Notes under the pieces: generated by a model
What the model saw: only the letters and a program-made list of their open reading frames with translations
The model's database searches: none
Told to the model about the DNA's origin: nothing
Origin: Nyssa sinensis
Taxonomy: Eukaryota > Streptophyta > Magnoliopsida > Cornales > Nyssaceae
Length of the DNA: 64,000 nucleotides
Assembly: GCA_008638375.1 (NCBI GenBank)
Contig: CM018052.1
Location: 24,397,071-24,461,070 of the forward strand
Direction of reading: 5' to 3'
Made by a program: the position numbers and the translations under genes
Shown here: in pieces, positions 47,386 to 59,466 of the stretch
Numbering within the stretch: the stretch's first letter is position 1
Layout: each line of letters begins with the position of its first letter

Positions 47386-50173
47386 TCAATTCGACACTGC
47401 CGTGAAGGGATGTATGTCTTTGAGCAAACCCAGGACCTGTTGCATCGTCGGCCTTTTCCCAGGTGGCTCCGCCGTACACAAGTACCCAACTCGAAGGCTT
47501 TCCACCATTTCACTCACTGAGTCGGCATCGAGTCCCAGCCTCGGGTCAAGCGCGTTCGCACCAAGTCCCTCCTTCACCAGCCTCCTCACCCAACCAACCG
47601 TCTCATCGGAACCAGACTTACCCGTCAACAACTCAACCAAAACCACACCAAAACCGTACACGTCAGCTTCCGGGGTCCCACCAACTCGGTCCTGACTCAG
47701 TCCGAAATCCGCGATTCGGGGCTCAAAGTCGTCGGCCAGTAGGATGTTGGAAGGGACTAAATGGCCGTGCACCACCGGTTTGGACTGCGCGTGGTGGAGA
47801 TAGGCTAGTCCACGGGCAATCCCCACCGCAATACGGTGGCGCGTACGCCACTCCATCTTTTCTGGGGACGATATGTGCGGTCCACTTTCACCATCATTGT
47901 GATGCTCCCACGTGTCAGTGCTCCAGTCTTCCACGTTGGTCTCGCCCGTCGGAAGCTCGTGAAGCCATCGGTGCAAGTCACCGTTGGCCATGAACTCGTA
48001 CAACACTAATTTCTCTTTGCCTGCACACATTATCAACCTATTAGTTTTAAACTAACTATTTTTAACAATCAATGTTGAAAATCTTCACTCTATTCACTTG
48101 AATCAATGTGATTAAAGTAATTTATTGTTCACTTAACACTAAATAATAGATTACACAATTCTGCCAATAATTATTCTAAGTATATCTGAAAAAAAAAAAA
48201 AAAAAAAACACTGCAATTATAGCAATAAGATGATATCGTAATTTTTGCACTAATTCAAAATCAAGTTTTTTTTATTAATTCTAAGCATGTGTTACCATCT
48301 TCATCGGCCAATATATAATTAAAAAATAATAATTCCCTTATCTTTAATTAAAAATAAAAAATAAATATTCATTTAACATGATTGTGATTAAAATATACAT
48401 CTCCAGTGTGGTTTGCAAGAAAATATATTTTTTGAAATAATGTAGTTTTGTAATTTTAAAATATATTCAATTTTGTAATTTTATTTTTTTTATTTTTAAA
48501 CATGAAGTGATAAAAATTTATTATAATTAATAATTAAAAATTTCACCACTTTGTATATTAAGTAAATGATTAAGTTTTAGAACGATGATTATAGTAAGTT
48601 CAAAATTGAGACTAAGTAGGTCCATCCAAATAAGCACGAATACCAATCAATAATCATAACCAGTGTTGGATTTTACGTGATTAAACAGTCTACGGACTTC
48701 GACACCTCTCAGTATAAAATCACGTGAACCCATTTAATGTGGATGATCAATGACTGTCAAATAAAAAAACAAAAAACAAAAATAAAAACAAAAACAATGT
48801 ACAATACCTGCAATGCAATAGCCAGAGATTGGCAATAGGTTGGGGTGTTTAAGCTTTGACAGTTCTTCAAAGATGGCCACGGCTGCATCATGATCAACGT
48901 TTCTGGCGTGCTCCAGCACCTTGATTGCAACGTGGAGCTCTCCTGGCAACACAGCCGTGTAGACGGGCCCACACCTTCCCTCTGCAAGTAGGGACTCTTT
49001 GCCAAAGTGTGACGTGGCAGCAATCAGGTCCTTGAATGTGAGGTTCATCAATGGCTTCTCAAACATCACTACCGGTGCTGAAGATGGCTCTCTGATGTCT
49101 GCTACCCATGACGTGCCTGACTCTGTCTCAAAAGAGAACGGCCCTGATTTCTCTATCTTGAATGGTAATTGGATTGGTTTAGAGATTGCCCATTTGTTCC
49201 TTCTAGCCATCTCTCTCTTTCTACACATGCAATACATGAACACAACCATGGCCACAACAATGAAAATTGATCCTAATGCGAACCCTAAAACCAGAGGTTT
49301 GGTTTTTGATTTGGGTCTCTGTTTTTTGATGGGTTTGGGGCTTTGGGATGTTTGGTGAGGTGGGTTTATTGACTGAGGCTTGATATGAAATGTTGGGGGC
49401 TTTGAACTGTTGAACTTGCCTGCATGAATGAATGCAGACTTGCCAAATTTTTGGACTTTGTCTGAGGCTATTAGGCCTGTGAAGTTGTTGAATGAGATAT
49501 TCAAGAACTTGAGAGAAGGAACAAGTGGAGGAAAATCAGAAGGAAATGTACCATTCATGTGGTTATTTGAAACATCTAAATGTCTCAATGAGTGAAGAAC
49601 TGAAATGGGTTTTGAATTGCCTGAAATGTTGCAGCTTGAAATGTCAAGATGTTGAAGCTTCGTTCGATTGGTGAACCCAGAAGGCAAGAGTTTGAGATCA
49701 TTGTGTGAGAGGTCAAGAACTGTGAGGTTCGGAAAAACAGAGAGATGAACCAACTTGGTGAACCTATTGTTGGACACATTGAGCCGTTGAATAGATGAAG
49801 ATGGAGCCTTATCTGAACGGGGTTCAAACCCAATGGTCCCTCCAAACCGGTTCTTGGAAAGATTGAGTTCAACCAGGGTTTGGATGGACCAGAACCAACC
49901 TGGGACAGAGCCTGTCAGGGAATTGTTGGAGAGATTGATTACCTGAAGCTGAGAGATGTTCCGGAGAAACACCCATGAAACGGTACCAGTGAGATTTTTG
50001 GATGAGAGCACTATTTTTGTTATTGGTGAGTTTGAACAGTTGAAATCCGAGGAGTTGAAGCCAGAGACATTGATGAAGGCCCTGGATACCAGTCGTAGCT
50101 CTGTTCCGTTGCATGAACATTCCACAAATGCAAAAAGAGAGAAAACAAGCATGAGTTTGACGAAGATTTCCAT
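47386..50173 (-). CDS. LRR receptor-like protein kinase, catalytic Asp absent
   Basis: Plasma-membrane receptor with an extracellular LRR domain and a cytoplasmic kinase domain. Two exons, 50173-48808 and 48020-47386, join at GCAG|GTATTG and TGTGCAG|GC (phase 1) to give 666 residues: GYCIA followed by [11 protein letters not shown]. Features: signal peptide 1-20; an N-terminal Cys pair region (about 20-46); five to seven LRRs (about 55-235; for example [39 protein letters not shown]); a basic/Pro-rich linker; a membrane helix at about 294-317 ([21 protein letters not shown]); and the kinase from about 380. The Gly loop is EGRCGPVY, the VAIK Lys is residue 418 and DFG is at 560-562, but the HRD motif is HGH (540-542), so the catalytic Asp is missing; LVPSN follows. 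This suggests an atypical kinase or pseudokinase signalling through partners. The overall layout recalls Arabidopsis At5g45800 (MEE62)-type and At2g24230-type receptors, from memory. The frame is intact, so the gene is likely functional. Confidence 0.9.
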
Positions 50174-50294
50174 TTCCTAACTTCAGAGTTTTAATCTCTT
50201 GCACTTGTTTTGCTTCCGCAGCTAGAGAGAGAACTCACTTCAACTCCGGGCACTTTTGTGTTGTCAATGACAGAAAAGAAAGCGGCCAATCCAA

Positions 50295-50312
50295 GAGAAA
50301 GACATATATAAG
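50295..50312 (-). promoter_or_regulatory. Possible TATA box of the receptor kinase
   Basis: The minus strand reads CCCCTTATATATGTC about 130 bases upstream of the ATG at 50173. It is followed by a CT-rich, leader-like stretch (TTCTCTCTCTAGC). The spacing is compatible with a plant core promoter; no experimental support. Confidence 0.4.
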
Positions 50313-50409
50313 GGGGTGTGTGTGAGAGGGAGAGGGAGGGATTTTGGTGGCAAGCTACAATAATTTTCCTGCCAACTGTATTTATAATGTTTGAAAAATT
50401 ACTCAACAT

Positions 50410-51604
50410 TTTTTATTAGTTGATTTAAATGGTTAGAGTTGAGCTTAGGCATTTGTTTAAATTTACTCAACAAAAAAAAAATTTTAAAAATTAATTATTT
50501 AAAAACCATAAATTAATAACTAATTTGATTGTAAAGTCTTTATATAAATAATTTACTTATAGACTTTACAAAAAATTTAAAACTTAAAAATTAATTTTTA
50601 TATCTTTTTTTATCATAAATACATGATTTAAGTAAAAAAAAATAATCTTTAATAAAATATAAAGACAAAACAAAATTTGTATAATTCTCTTGAAATAATA
50701 AAATATATACAAAATGTATTAAGTTTTTAGTCAATTAAATAAATAAAAAAAATGTAGCCGGAGTGATATTTAATAAGAGAAAAAATATATATAAGAGTCA
50801 AACTATTGCTTAAAATTAGAAAGATTTTAAAAATAGCAGAGAGTCTGACTCCGACTCAGAAAGTCATAAATATCAGCGGTTGGTGATGCGGAGATTGCGA
50901 AGATCTTTCTTCTCCCCCCTCCCAGATGACGAAATTACCCATGGTAAATACTTAAATTAGCATATTTAACCTCATTCTTGTTTGTTTCTACGTTTCGTCA
51001 GTCTGGTTGGGCGGTTATAGTAACACCGGACAGCTTGCTGTTAGTTTAGCCTCCAAATAGAAGGGCAATGGGTTCATCCTACTTCAATAGAGGAAGAGTC
51101 CATGGGTCCCGCTAATTACGGTGATGAAATCTGTGGCTGATGATGCAATCAGCCGGACACTCGCATCAGACCACCGTACAGGTAAATCATAAATGCGAAA
51201 GTTCCTTCACAATAATGATTCCACGCTATGCACGTGCATGTCTCTTTATGACTCATGATTTTAGATGATTGATCCTAGCCGTTCAAATGTTGATGGGAAT
51301 TGCTACTAAGCGGCCTTTTTGGGCCAAACAACTCTACAGCTTTTACGTTTATAGATTGTACAGGTGGCTAAAAAGAGCTGGTGGAGCCCAAAGACCATGT
51401 GGGGTCCAGTTGTCAAAGTTAGGAATTTGATTCAAATTTCAAAGTCCTTAGAAAAAAAGGCAAAATAAATTATTCTGTTTTCGCTATTATTAGAAAAAAC
51501 AAAAAGAAATACAAAAGTAAAATTTTCTTTACTTTTTTTTTTTTTGGGTAGTTTTCTTCATTTCTTTCATTCCTGGTAATAATTACTGAAAAATGCATTT
51601 TCTA
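50410..51604. other. Intergenic, upstream of the receptor kinase
   Basis: AT-rich DNA with a more mixed island at 50860-51440 ('cagacaccgtacaggtaaat', 'acgtgcatgtc'). No open frame with a recognisable domain. Confidence 0.4.
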
Positions 51605-52195
51605 TAATATTTTTTTTAATAAATTATATTAATCTCTATTGAGATTTCTAATATTAATATTGATTTTTTAAAAATTTTTGTAATATTTTTTTTTGATTAA
51701 TTACATTAATTTTTATTAAAATTTCTAACATTAACATTGACTTTTTCTAAAATTTTTAAAATCACTTTTTTTACTATACCTAACAAACTACATATATTTT
51801 CTTTTAGTCAATTTTTTATTCAAAATTATAAAACTGCCTTTCTTTCTTTCTTTTTTTACATTTTTTTTTCAATTTGGACAATATTTTTTCATTTTTAAAT
51901 AATTATTGATTAAACCATTAAATTTATTTATTTTTTATAAAATAAAAATAAGTTATTTACTTTAAATTTATTTTTGTATAAAATAAAAAAAAATTCTTTA
52001 AAAAAAAGTTTAAAAATTGGTCAGATTTAAAATTAAAAAAGCAATTTTGTCATTTAAAACAAAATACTTGATTGAAAGTATATATATCAGTTAAATAAGA
52101 GAGATCAGTATAATTTTAAATTTTTTATGAAAATTCAATATAATTGTTAAAAAAAATTTAAAAAAAAAATAGTATAATTTATTATAAATTTAAAT
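51605..52195. mobile_element. MITE-like inverted-repeat element, copy 2
   Basis: The left arm has 'aattatattaatctctattgagatttctaat' and the right arm, reversed, 'attatactattttt...ttttcataaaaaattt'. The centre contains 'ttttataaaataaaaataag', able to fold on itself. It shares arm words with 37928-38390 and 53366-53833. Non-coding; borders approximate. Confidence 0.45.
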
Positions 52196-52532
52196 ATATT
52201 TAACATAATTTTTCGTATTTGGCCTAACAATTCGGCAAACACACCTCGTCCATTTTAAATATTTATTTTCATTTTTATCACTCACTGTTTTTTTTATACA
52301 GTTAAGCTATGTCAAATTTATTTTCTTTTCGTTTTTTTTATTATTCTGTCCCAAGTATTTCACCTTATTCTTCTGTATATGTCTCTGTTTTAAATTACAA
52401 AATTAATCTTGTAATTTATTTATTTTTAATTACAAAGCGTGTGGGGTCCAATTGTCAAAGGAAGGAATTTGATTCAAAAGATTTTTATATAAGAAGTGGA
52501 AAAAAGCACAATAATTTCTTATTCTTTATTTT

Positions 52533-53055
52533 TTAAAAAAATACTAAAAAGTCTCTATAATAAAGTTTTTAATCCAAAAAATTATCTAAAAAATCCTCAT
52601 GAAAAATTTTTATTACCAAAAAAATCAAATTCTTAACTTTCATTCTAACACCATCAAAAAATATTACTAATTAAACTAAAATAACCCTTAAAATATATTT
52701 TAGAAGAAAAAATATTAAAAATTATATAAAATAAATTCCTCAATCCAAAAAATTCATAACATTTTATGAAATAAAAATTAATTTTTTAGGCCTTCTAGAT
52801 AAATAAAAAATGTTATGTGTTTTTTAGATTGAAGAATTTATTTTATGAATTATTTAGTATTTTTTAAATGTATCTCAAATATCATTTTAGTCTAATTTAT
52901 AATATTTTTTAACGGTATTAAGGTGAAAGTTTATGATTGAACCTTTTTGTACTAAAAGTTTCTTTTTGAAATCTTTTAAAGAGAAAAAAATTAATCTTGA
53001 ATATTTTGGATTGAAAAATTTATTTTAGAGACATTTAATAGTTTTTCTATTTTTT
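52533..53055. mobile_element. MITE with long terminal inverted repeats (fold-back type)
   Basis: The left arm 'aaaaatactaaaaagtctctataataaa...ttttaatccaaaaa' matches the reverse complement of the right arm '...ttggattgaaaaatttattttagagacatttaatagttttt'. Complementarity continues inwards ('ataaattcctcaatccaaaaaattcataac' against 'gttatgtgttttttagattgaagaatttat'). A single arm-like fragment lies near 7120-7200. Non-coding. Confidence 0.6.
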
Positions 53056-53328
53056 TAATATTTCCTTCTTTCCGTCATAATAATTGAAATTCCGTTGCAT
53101 TATTTTAATCTTTAAATAAACGTGTGAATTAAATAGAGTCATTATTGAATAGAAAAAGTACAAAGAAATTTTATTTTTCTTCAATGTTACAATATAATAG
53201 TACAAAAGTAGTATGAAAATCAACTATTTAGAGTATGGTTAAGAAAATGACTAGAATATCCTCAAATATAATACCATATTATGTACATATTTTGATTTTG
53301 GAAATATTTAAAAGTTGCAAACAAAGTA

Positions 53329-53365
<37 letters not shown>

Positions 53366-53366
<1 letters not shown>

Positions 53367-53833
53367 GGTAAATTACACTAATTTTCTTTGAGATTTCTAA
53401 AATTATACTGACTTTTATGTTAAGTAACAAATTATATATATACTTTGTTCAGTTAATTTTTTTTCAAAATAATAAAATTGTTTTTTTTTTATAATTTTTT
53501 TTTGTATTTTTCAATTTTGACTATTTTTCATTAAATTTTTTAAAGATTTTTTATTTTATATAAAAACAAATCTAAGGTAAATAACTTATTTTTATTTTAT
53601 ATAAAAATAAATTTAAGGTTTTAATTAATATTTATTTGAAAATGAAAAAATAAATTGAAAAAAATGTAAAAAAAATTAATATCAAATGGATATTTTTGTC
53701 ATTTTAAAAAAAAAAATTAATTGAAATAAGATATTTATAATTTGTCAAATAAAATAAGAATAGTCAGTATAATTTTAAAGAAAAAATAAATATAAATATA
53801 AAAAATAACAGACAAAGCCAGCATAATTTAGCC
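53366..53833. mobile_element. MITE-like inverted-repeat element, copy 3
   Basis: The left end is GGGTAAATTACACTAATTTT, continuing 'aaaattatactgactttt...acaaattata'. The right end, reversed, reads GGCTAAATTATGCTGGC and then 'aaaattatactgac...acaaattataa'. The outer ~100 bases of each side are therefore inverted copies. The centre repeats 'ttttattttatataaaaa' in both orientations. Clearest of the three copies. Confidence 0.6.
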
Positions 53834-54860
53834 AATATTAAAGTAGTCTTCATTACTTTCATGATTTCTAGCTTCACATGCTATAATGTACCACACCCCA
53901 CACTATAATATTCCACCCTCTAGGGTATTGGGTATTGGGTACCTTGAAATTCCTTAAAGCATAAAACAAACAACAAACTATTATTTCATGAAATTTTTAG
54001 AATATCTTGATATTAACAGCTTAATTAAGAATATTTTATTAAACCTCTTCCAGCTAACTTTGTTTTTATTTTTTATTTCTTGAAAATTCTTGCAGCTAAT
54101 GTAAAGACAAAGTGATTCATTTTTTTCCAAAAGACAGTCCCACTATCCACAAATTGTGATTGAGAAGCAATTAAAATTAATCAATCACAGAGAATAATTG
54201 ATTGAGATGAGTGGCAAGGCTTTGTTTGGGAGGTATGAATAGAAGAATATAGAAAAAGGAATATTCAGATAAGAAGAGTCAAGCATAAAGAGACAATTAT
54301 TCTACAATATTCAAAGACCTTGACTGAATTCTGAGTCATTCATCCTAGTCAAGGCCCCTTTCAGTGGGTAATTGAAATTTGACACGGCCTCTATTTGTTT
54401 GGCCCCTTCCTTTACGTGTTATTCCATCATATGTTTCAACCCTTTTTTATTTGATCATTTCTACAACTTTGTTCACATACTGTTAATATATATATATATA
54501 TATATATATAATTTTGTGGGTTGATCGAGGGAAGCTCTCCCAATACACAAGTGCTCACTGTAAAATCTTGGTTAAACAATCAAGCATGTAATTATATGCC
54601 CAAATATTCTAGAAAATTTGAGAATGTAATACGGTTGAGTTATGTATTTTTACAAAAAACAAAGGACTGTTATGGTATTATTTATTTTATAAACCATCAT
54701 TGTCGCATTATTCTTTGTATAAATGTCATGCTTGTAAAGTATTTTCCATTCCATTCCATAAATTAATTATGAGCTCCCATAAGATCATTACATAATTGAC
54801 TTCACTTTTGCAGGTTATATACATGTGTTTGTGTGTATGTATGTATGTGTGTGTGTGTGT

Positions 54861-54912
<52 letters not shown>

Positions 54913-56708
54913 TATAGACCTCCTTAACAAGTGATTAATAAATTGCAATGGATTTGGAGGCTAGTAGGCAACTTACTCCACAACTTACATCTGCATCTGG
55001 TCATCTTCAGCTTTCTTATTTTCCCATTCTGTTATCTAAAAAATTTAATTGAATGGTTTTGGTTCTTTTGGAGGTTAAGTTAATGGATGGCCAATGACTT
55101 CACCTAACCCCACACACACACACACACACACACAAATCCAATACCAAAATTCCAAATGGAATGACAACTAAGATTTAGGTTTATACATAATTCCAAACCA
55201 CACCCCCCAGCCACTTAAATAGTTCACCACATATTATTAATTTGATTCTCACTAATTATATTTTTATTTTGTGTTTATCTATTTATATCTTAGAATTGGA
55301 GGAAATGATATAGGTTAAATTTGTATCATTGAAATCACTCTAATCATCCATCTCTCTCCGACCTTGCCGAGCGGGGGAGCATGTATGGAGAACAACACAA
55401 TCTGTTTGGGTGCCAAGAAAAGGATTGGTGAGAAAATAATTTTTAGAATTTCAGAATCATATGTTGAATTTATAGACAAATGTGAAAATACACAACAATT
55501 CCTCTACAATAAGTCAGAACTGTCCTACTCTTCTTTTTCTTTTCTTTTTTGGCTTTTGGTTTAAGTTTTGACTTGAGTATTTTGTAGTTGGAGTGTTGTT
55601 TTTAGTGGGCTGCTGAATAGTGCTGGTTAGGTTGTATGTCAAAATTGGTTAGAAAGGTTGCAACTAATCTTCTTTGAATCAGGTCTCTCTTCCAAGTCTT
55701 GTGGGAATGCATAATCACTTCTTGCTAAATTATTTTTTTATTTATTTTTTATACGAAGAGAACTGCATGCGTCAAATATTATTTCAATTTTGTCGATGGA
55801 TAAACCGTCCCCACTTCCATAACCCTTCCCAAGCAAAGACTTATGTATTAAAGTAGTCAGTAGGTGACTCCAAAAGAGATTTTACATTTAATGACTCGTA
55901 CATGTAAGGCAATTTACCAATACTCACTGAACTAGCCCTTCGGATTTTTCTTACTATATTACACTATCATCATTCATCATTTGGTGGATGGTGCGAGAAG
56001 CTGCAAAAATAACATTTTCAATGTAACATATAGAAAAAAAAAGTTCCATATATATGTGTGTGTGTGTGTAAATCAGACTCTACCACAATAGTTCAAATAA
56101 GAAAAAAAGGATTGATGACAAAAATGCACTGACCATGGATCTCTTCTTAGGGACTCCTGTACTGAATAATTACACTGGTTGGTTTTCCTTTTTCTTTTAT
56201 TCTTTTCCCATATTATGCTGTTTGATGAAATTATCATAAAAATCTTAAATATAGCAAAAATATATAATAGGAGTCTACATATTTGTGTGTGTCTGTGTGT
56301 ATATTATGGATGATTATTCTAGGATTTGAAGTTAGATGTTGAGGTTGAAGTAGTGGTTTTTTTCTTTTTTCTTTTTGTGGGAAAGAAAGTAGTGGTCTTT
56401 AACTATACATTGTGTGAATTAGGGATATTAGGGATTTGTTTGTCTCCTTTTCGGGCTTGAATTTTGTTCAGCCCCTTTGAGGGCAAGGGGATGTTTAGGA
56501 TACACGCAGTCACAGGCCCAATAGTTGACCATAGCTCAGTCCAAGTCCAAATTTAAACATATGCCCCCCCATCCATAGAATGTGTCTGCCACAACCCACC
56601 GTATACAGTTTAGTCTTCTGGGTTAGGCCCCTGTTTGCCGTTGAGAGCGTATAGTTTTCTGGATGTTATGCTGGTCCAGCCCATTTGAGGGCTTTTTTTG
56701 GGGCTGCT
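53834..56708. other. Intergenic, no gene seen
   Basis: AT-rich DNA with microsatellites: TA at 54487-54511, a GT/CT/TA compound run at 54826-54912, CA at 55111-55133 and GT at 56057-56070. Open frames (54521-54766, 55364-55564) lack recognisable domains. Confidence 0.5.
54826..54912. repeat. Compound microsatellite (GT)n(CT)n(TA)n
   Basis: Three adjoining dinucleotide runs read directly from the sequence: GT with GTAT interruptions, then CT, then TA. Confidence 0.95.
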
Positions 56709-57215
56709 GGATACAATATAGTTATCTCGAACGATAAATCAGTGAAAGAATTGATTTACTATTCACTGGTTCAACCGGTTTTATAATTAATATATTAAAA
56801 ATTAAGAAAATAGCAATATATATATATATATTATCTAGTAATAAATAACAAAATATAAACATAATCATTGAAATTATCTTAATGTATAAATTTAATATAT
56901 TTGTATATATAACAAAAATACATGCAACAATATCTTATTATATAATAATTTTCATCATTTAATCATCAAATATAAGTAGTTTTGTGAGAAAAAAATGTTG
57001 TAGATAATAAAAAGACAAAATGTGGTTCAATCGGTTTTTCAAAAATATCAGTCGATCCACTCAATTTTTTTTAAAATCGACTGGTTCAACGTATTTTTTC
57101 TAGTTCTTTAACAAATCTGGTATTTTAATTGAATCAAACTGGTTTAATACCCGATTCTCAGTTCAACCGATTGAATCGATCGATTTGGTCTAGTTTTGAT
57201 AACTATGAGAAAAAG
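56709..57215. repeat. 'GGTTCAACCGGT' repeat element, diverged
   Basis: The left part has 'attcactggttcaaccggtttta' and the right part 'tcagttcaaccgattgaatcgatcgatttggtctagttttgataactatg'; the middle is AT-rich. The arms contain near-palindromic CCGGTT words. Similar to the piece at 22918-23105. Probably a non-autonomous element; class unknown. Confidence 0.4.
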
Positions 57216-58419
57216 TAAGTTTGGATGACTCTCACCACCACCACCTTGATGATGGTGAAACCAGGAGTGTGTGTGTACACAAATACACACACACACACAC
57301 AGAGTTGACTCTTACTTTCAAACTCAAACTCAACTTAACAAAATCTTATACTAATTATTTGGAATCACATACATGAATCCTATTTACCATCGCGTTGCTT
57401 AAGTAGAACGCTCTAGTGTTTACACGATTATTAAATAAGTTAGTAATTACTATTACCTAATAATTACTAACTTATTTTAAAAAAATTAATACATGTATAA
57501 AGTATTAATAAATTTTAAAAGAATTCACTTGGTTTATGGTGGATAATTAATATTTCTATTACCTAATGATGCTGCACTTTTCAACTCGCAATAAGTATGG
57601 GCTCCGTAACCTGTAGAACACTCAAAAAGATGATCAGAGGACCACCGGATTGGCTCCGGCGGTAGCCGCTCCGATGCTTAAGTAAGTAAAAGGAATTGAA
57701 AGACTGTATTGAAAGCCAAAAGAATGAGCATGAAAATAAAGCGTACCTTTAGGGTTTAATTTGTAACACCCTGACCCAAATTTTAACCGGGTGAACCATG
57801 TGAACCAAGCCGTTAAAGCTTTTTAGTTTAATATTGAATAAACGGATGAGTCAGAATCTTAATAGTTGGAAGTACGGGTCATGCCCGGGCGATGCCCAAG
57901 CAAATCACGAACGGATACTGGAATATAATAATAATAATAATAATAGTAATAATAAAAATAAATAAATAACTAACTAAAATAATAATAATAAATAAAATAT
58001 TATTTATGTAATTATATATAGAGATATGTATATATATATTTCTAATATATATATATATATATATCTACGGATATGTATATGTAAGGTGTTGTGCATACAA
58101 GTATATATATATATATATATATATATGCCGAAATGGGATAAGTAGAGGGGCTCAATTGTGGATCAGGGGGATTTGGGTTCAAAAAAAAAAAAAAAAAGAT
58201 TAGATAGGGAGAGAAGTTGGGCGTTAAAAGGGGGAGGCGGTTATGCGTTAAAGAGAAAGTGGGACGTTGAAGGGGGAGGGGGTTACGGGTAGAGAGAGAA
58301 GCGAAACAGAGGAGAAGAAAAGAGGGAAAGAAAAGGAAGTAAAGAGAGAGACGGGGAAGGAAGGAGAAGAGGCGGCGACGCAGAGGTGGTTTATCCACAG
58401 CCGCTTGGCTCTAATCGAC

Positions 58420-58630
58420 ACCGACAACATCAGCACTATGTGCGCCCTCCAATGACGTCCTCCCTGTCTCCGATCCGCTGCTTGACGATGCCGATCCCGA
58501 TGACCGCTCTGGAAACCGCTCCGAAGACTGGATCGACGAGCTCGATGTTTTCCAGGATGAGTCCGATCAGTCTAGGATTTCTGGGTACTACTTTGATCAT
58601 CTTCATGGGGTTATTCGACGTGTTCTGGAT
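58420..58630 (+). pseudogene. Unidentified gene fragment in the solo-LTR-like element
   Basis: One frame reads ALCAPSNDVLPVSDPLLDD, continues DPDDRSGNRSEDWIDELDVFQDESDQSRIS and ends GYYFDHLHGVIRRVLDKHLID before a TAG. Its composition is much richer than the surroundings (GC-rich codons, acidic residues), like a real coding exon. I do not recognise the protein. It lies directly upstream of the Rab-like piece, but the join does not match any Rab protein, so two sources are likely. Confidence 0.45.
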
Positions 58631-58683
58631 AAGCATTTGATTGATTAGTGGGAGGATTATGCAAGTTCGATTGATCAAGCGCT

Positions 58684-58766
58684 GAATTCACCACTCGGAG
58701 TATTCGCGTCGATGACAAGATCATCAAGGCGCAGATTTGGGGACATCGCTGGCCAAGAAAGGTATT
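58684..58766 (+). pseudogene. Rab-type small GTPase exon fragment with a frameshift
   Basis: Reading from 58684 gives EFTTRSIRVDDKIIKAQIW; after one extra G near 58741 it continues DIAGQER. This is the switch I to G3 region of plant Rab11/RabA GTPases (G-V-EF-x-TRSI-V-DD-K-x-KAQIWDTAGQER). The last codon is followed by GTATTT, matching the exon 1/intron 1 border of plant RabA genes (from memory), so genomic DNA rather than cDNA was captured. The P-loop and the remainder are absent and the frameshift makes it non-functional. Confidence 0.7.
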
Positions 58767-59394
58767 TTTTTCAAATTTTCATTCCTTTCAAATTTTCTAC
58801 AATGGGTAATTTCCTGTTGATTGCTCAGAAAATGTAAGGAGATGGTAGATTAGAATGTGTTGAAAAACTGGAGACAGATGCTGTCAATCTTTGAGAAACT
58901 AAAATGGAGCAATTGATAATTAATCAAATTAGATCCCTTTGGCCCAGCAGGTATGTAGTCTGGGTATGCCTTAATGCCACTGGTGCTGTTGGAGGGATGG
59001 TACTTTCATGGGGCAAAAAAAAAAAAAAAAGGGGTGGTGTCGAAGAATGATGTCAGGAGAGGGAATTTTATGTGTCTTGCAGATTTTACTTTGTGGAGGA
59101 TCACTATAGATAAGTGTTCTTCAGAGTTATGGTCCAGCTGATAATGGAACAGGAACAGATTGTGGAACAAGCTGCGGTGCGGCTGGATTTTATTTCCTTG
59201 ATTTGGGCTAAACCGGGTCGGGTCTGACCCGACCCACCCATTCAGATGACTGCCCAACACTTGTACTTCACGAGTAAATTTTTAAATTTGAGTTTAGATA
59301 GTGTTTGGTTAGAAAGGAGAGCTATCCAATGGTTGGGTTAAACTTGAACAGGAAATGAAAAAAAGAAATGATAACGAGGAATGAAAAATTTGTA

Positions 59395-59466
59395 TGTGCA
59401 GTGAATTGAACCTGTGACCAAAGGAAAAAGGGGGAAAAGCTTAGCCACTGTGCCACCAAGGCACAT
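59395..59466 (-). mobile_element. tRNA-derived SINE-like sequence
   Basis: The minus strand reads TGGCACAGTGGCTAAG (A-box consensus TGGCNNAGTNGG) and, about 30 bases later, CAGGTTCAATTCAC (B-box consensus GGTTCAANTCC), with T-rich sequence further on. It is not a functional tRNA: I cannot fold a full cloverleaf or find a normal anticodon arm. It is embedded in the 57762-61141 element. Confidence 0.5.

Noticed and set aside
47463..47993. Plus-strand 176-codon open frame
   Set aside because: Antisense shadow of receptor-kinase exon 2, Pro/Ser/Gln-rich with no domain.
59395..59466. Functional tRNA gene
   Set aside because: A- and B-box words are present but no cloverleaf, anticodon arm or acceptor stem could be paired.
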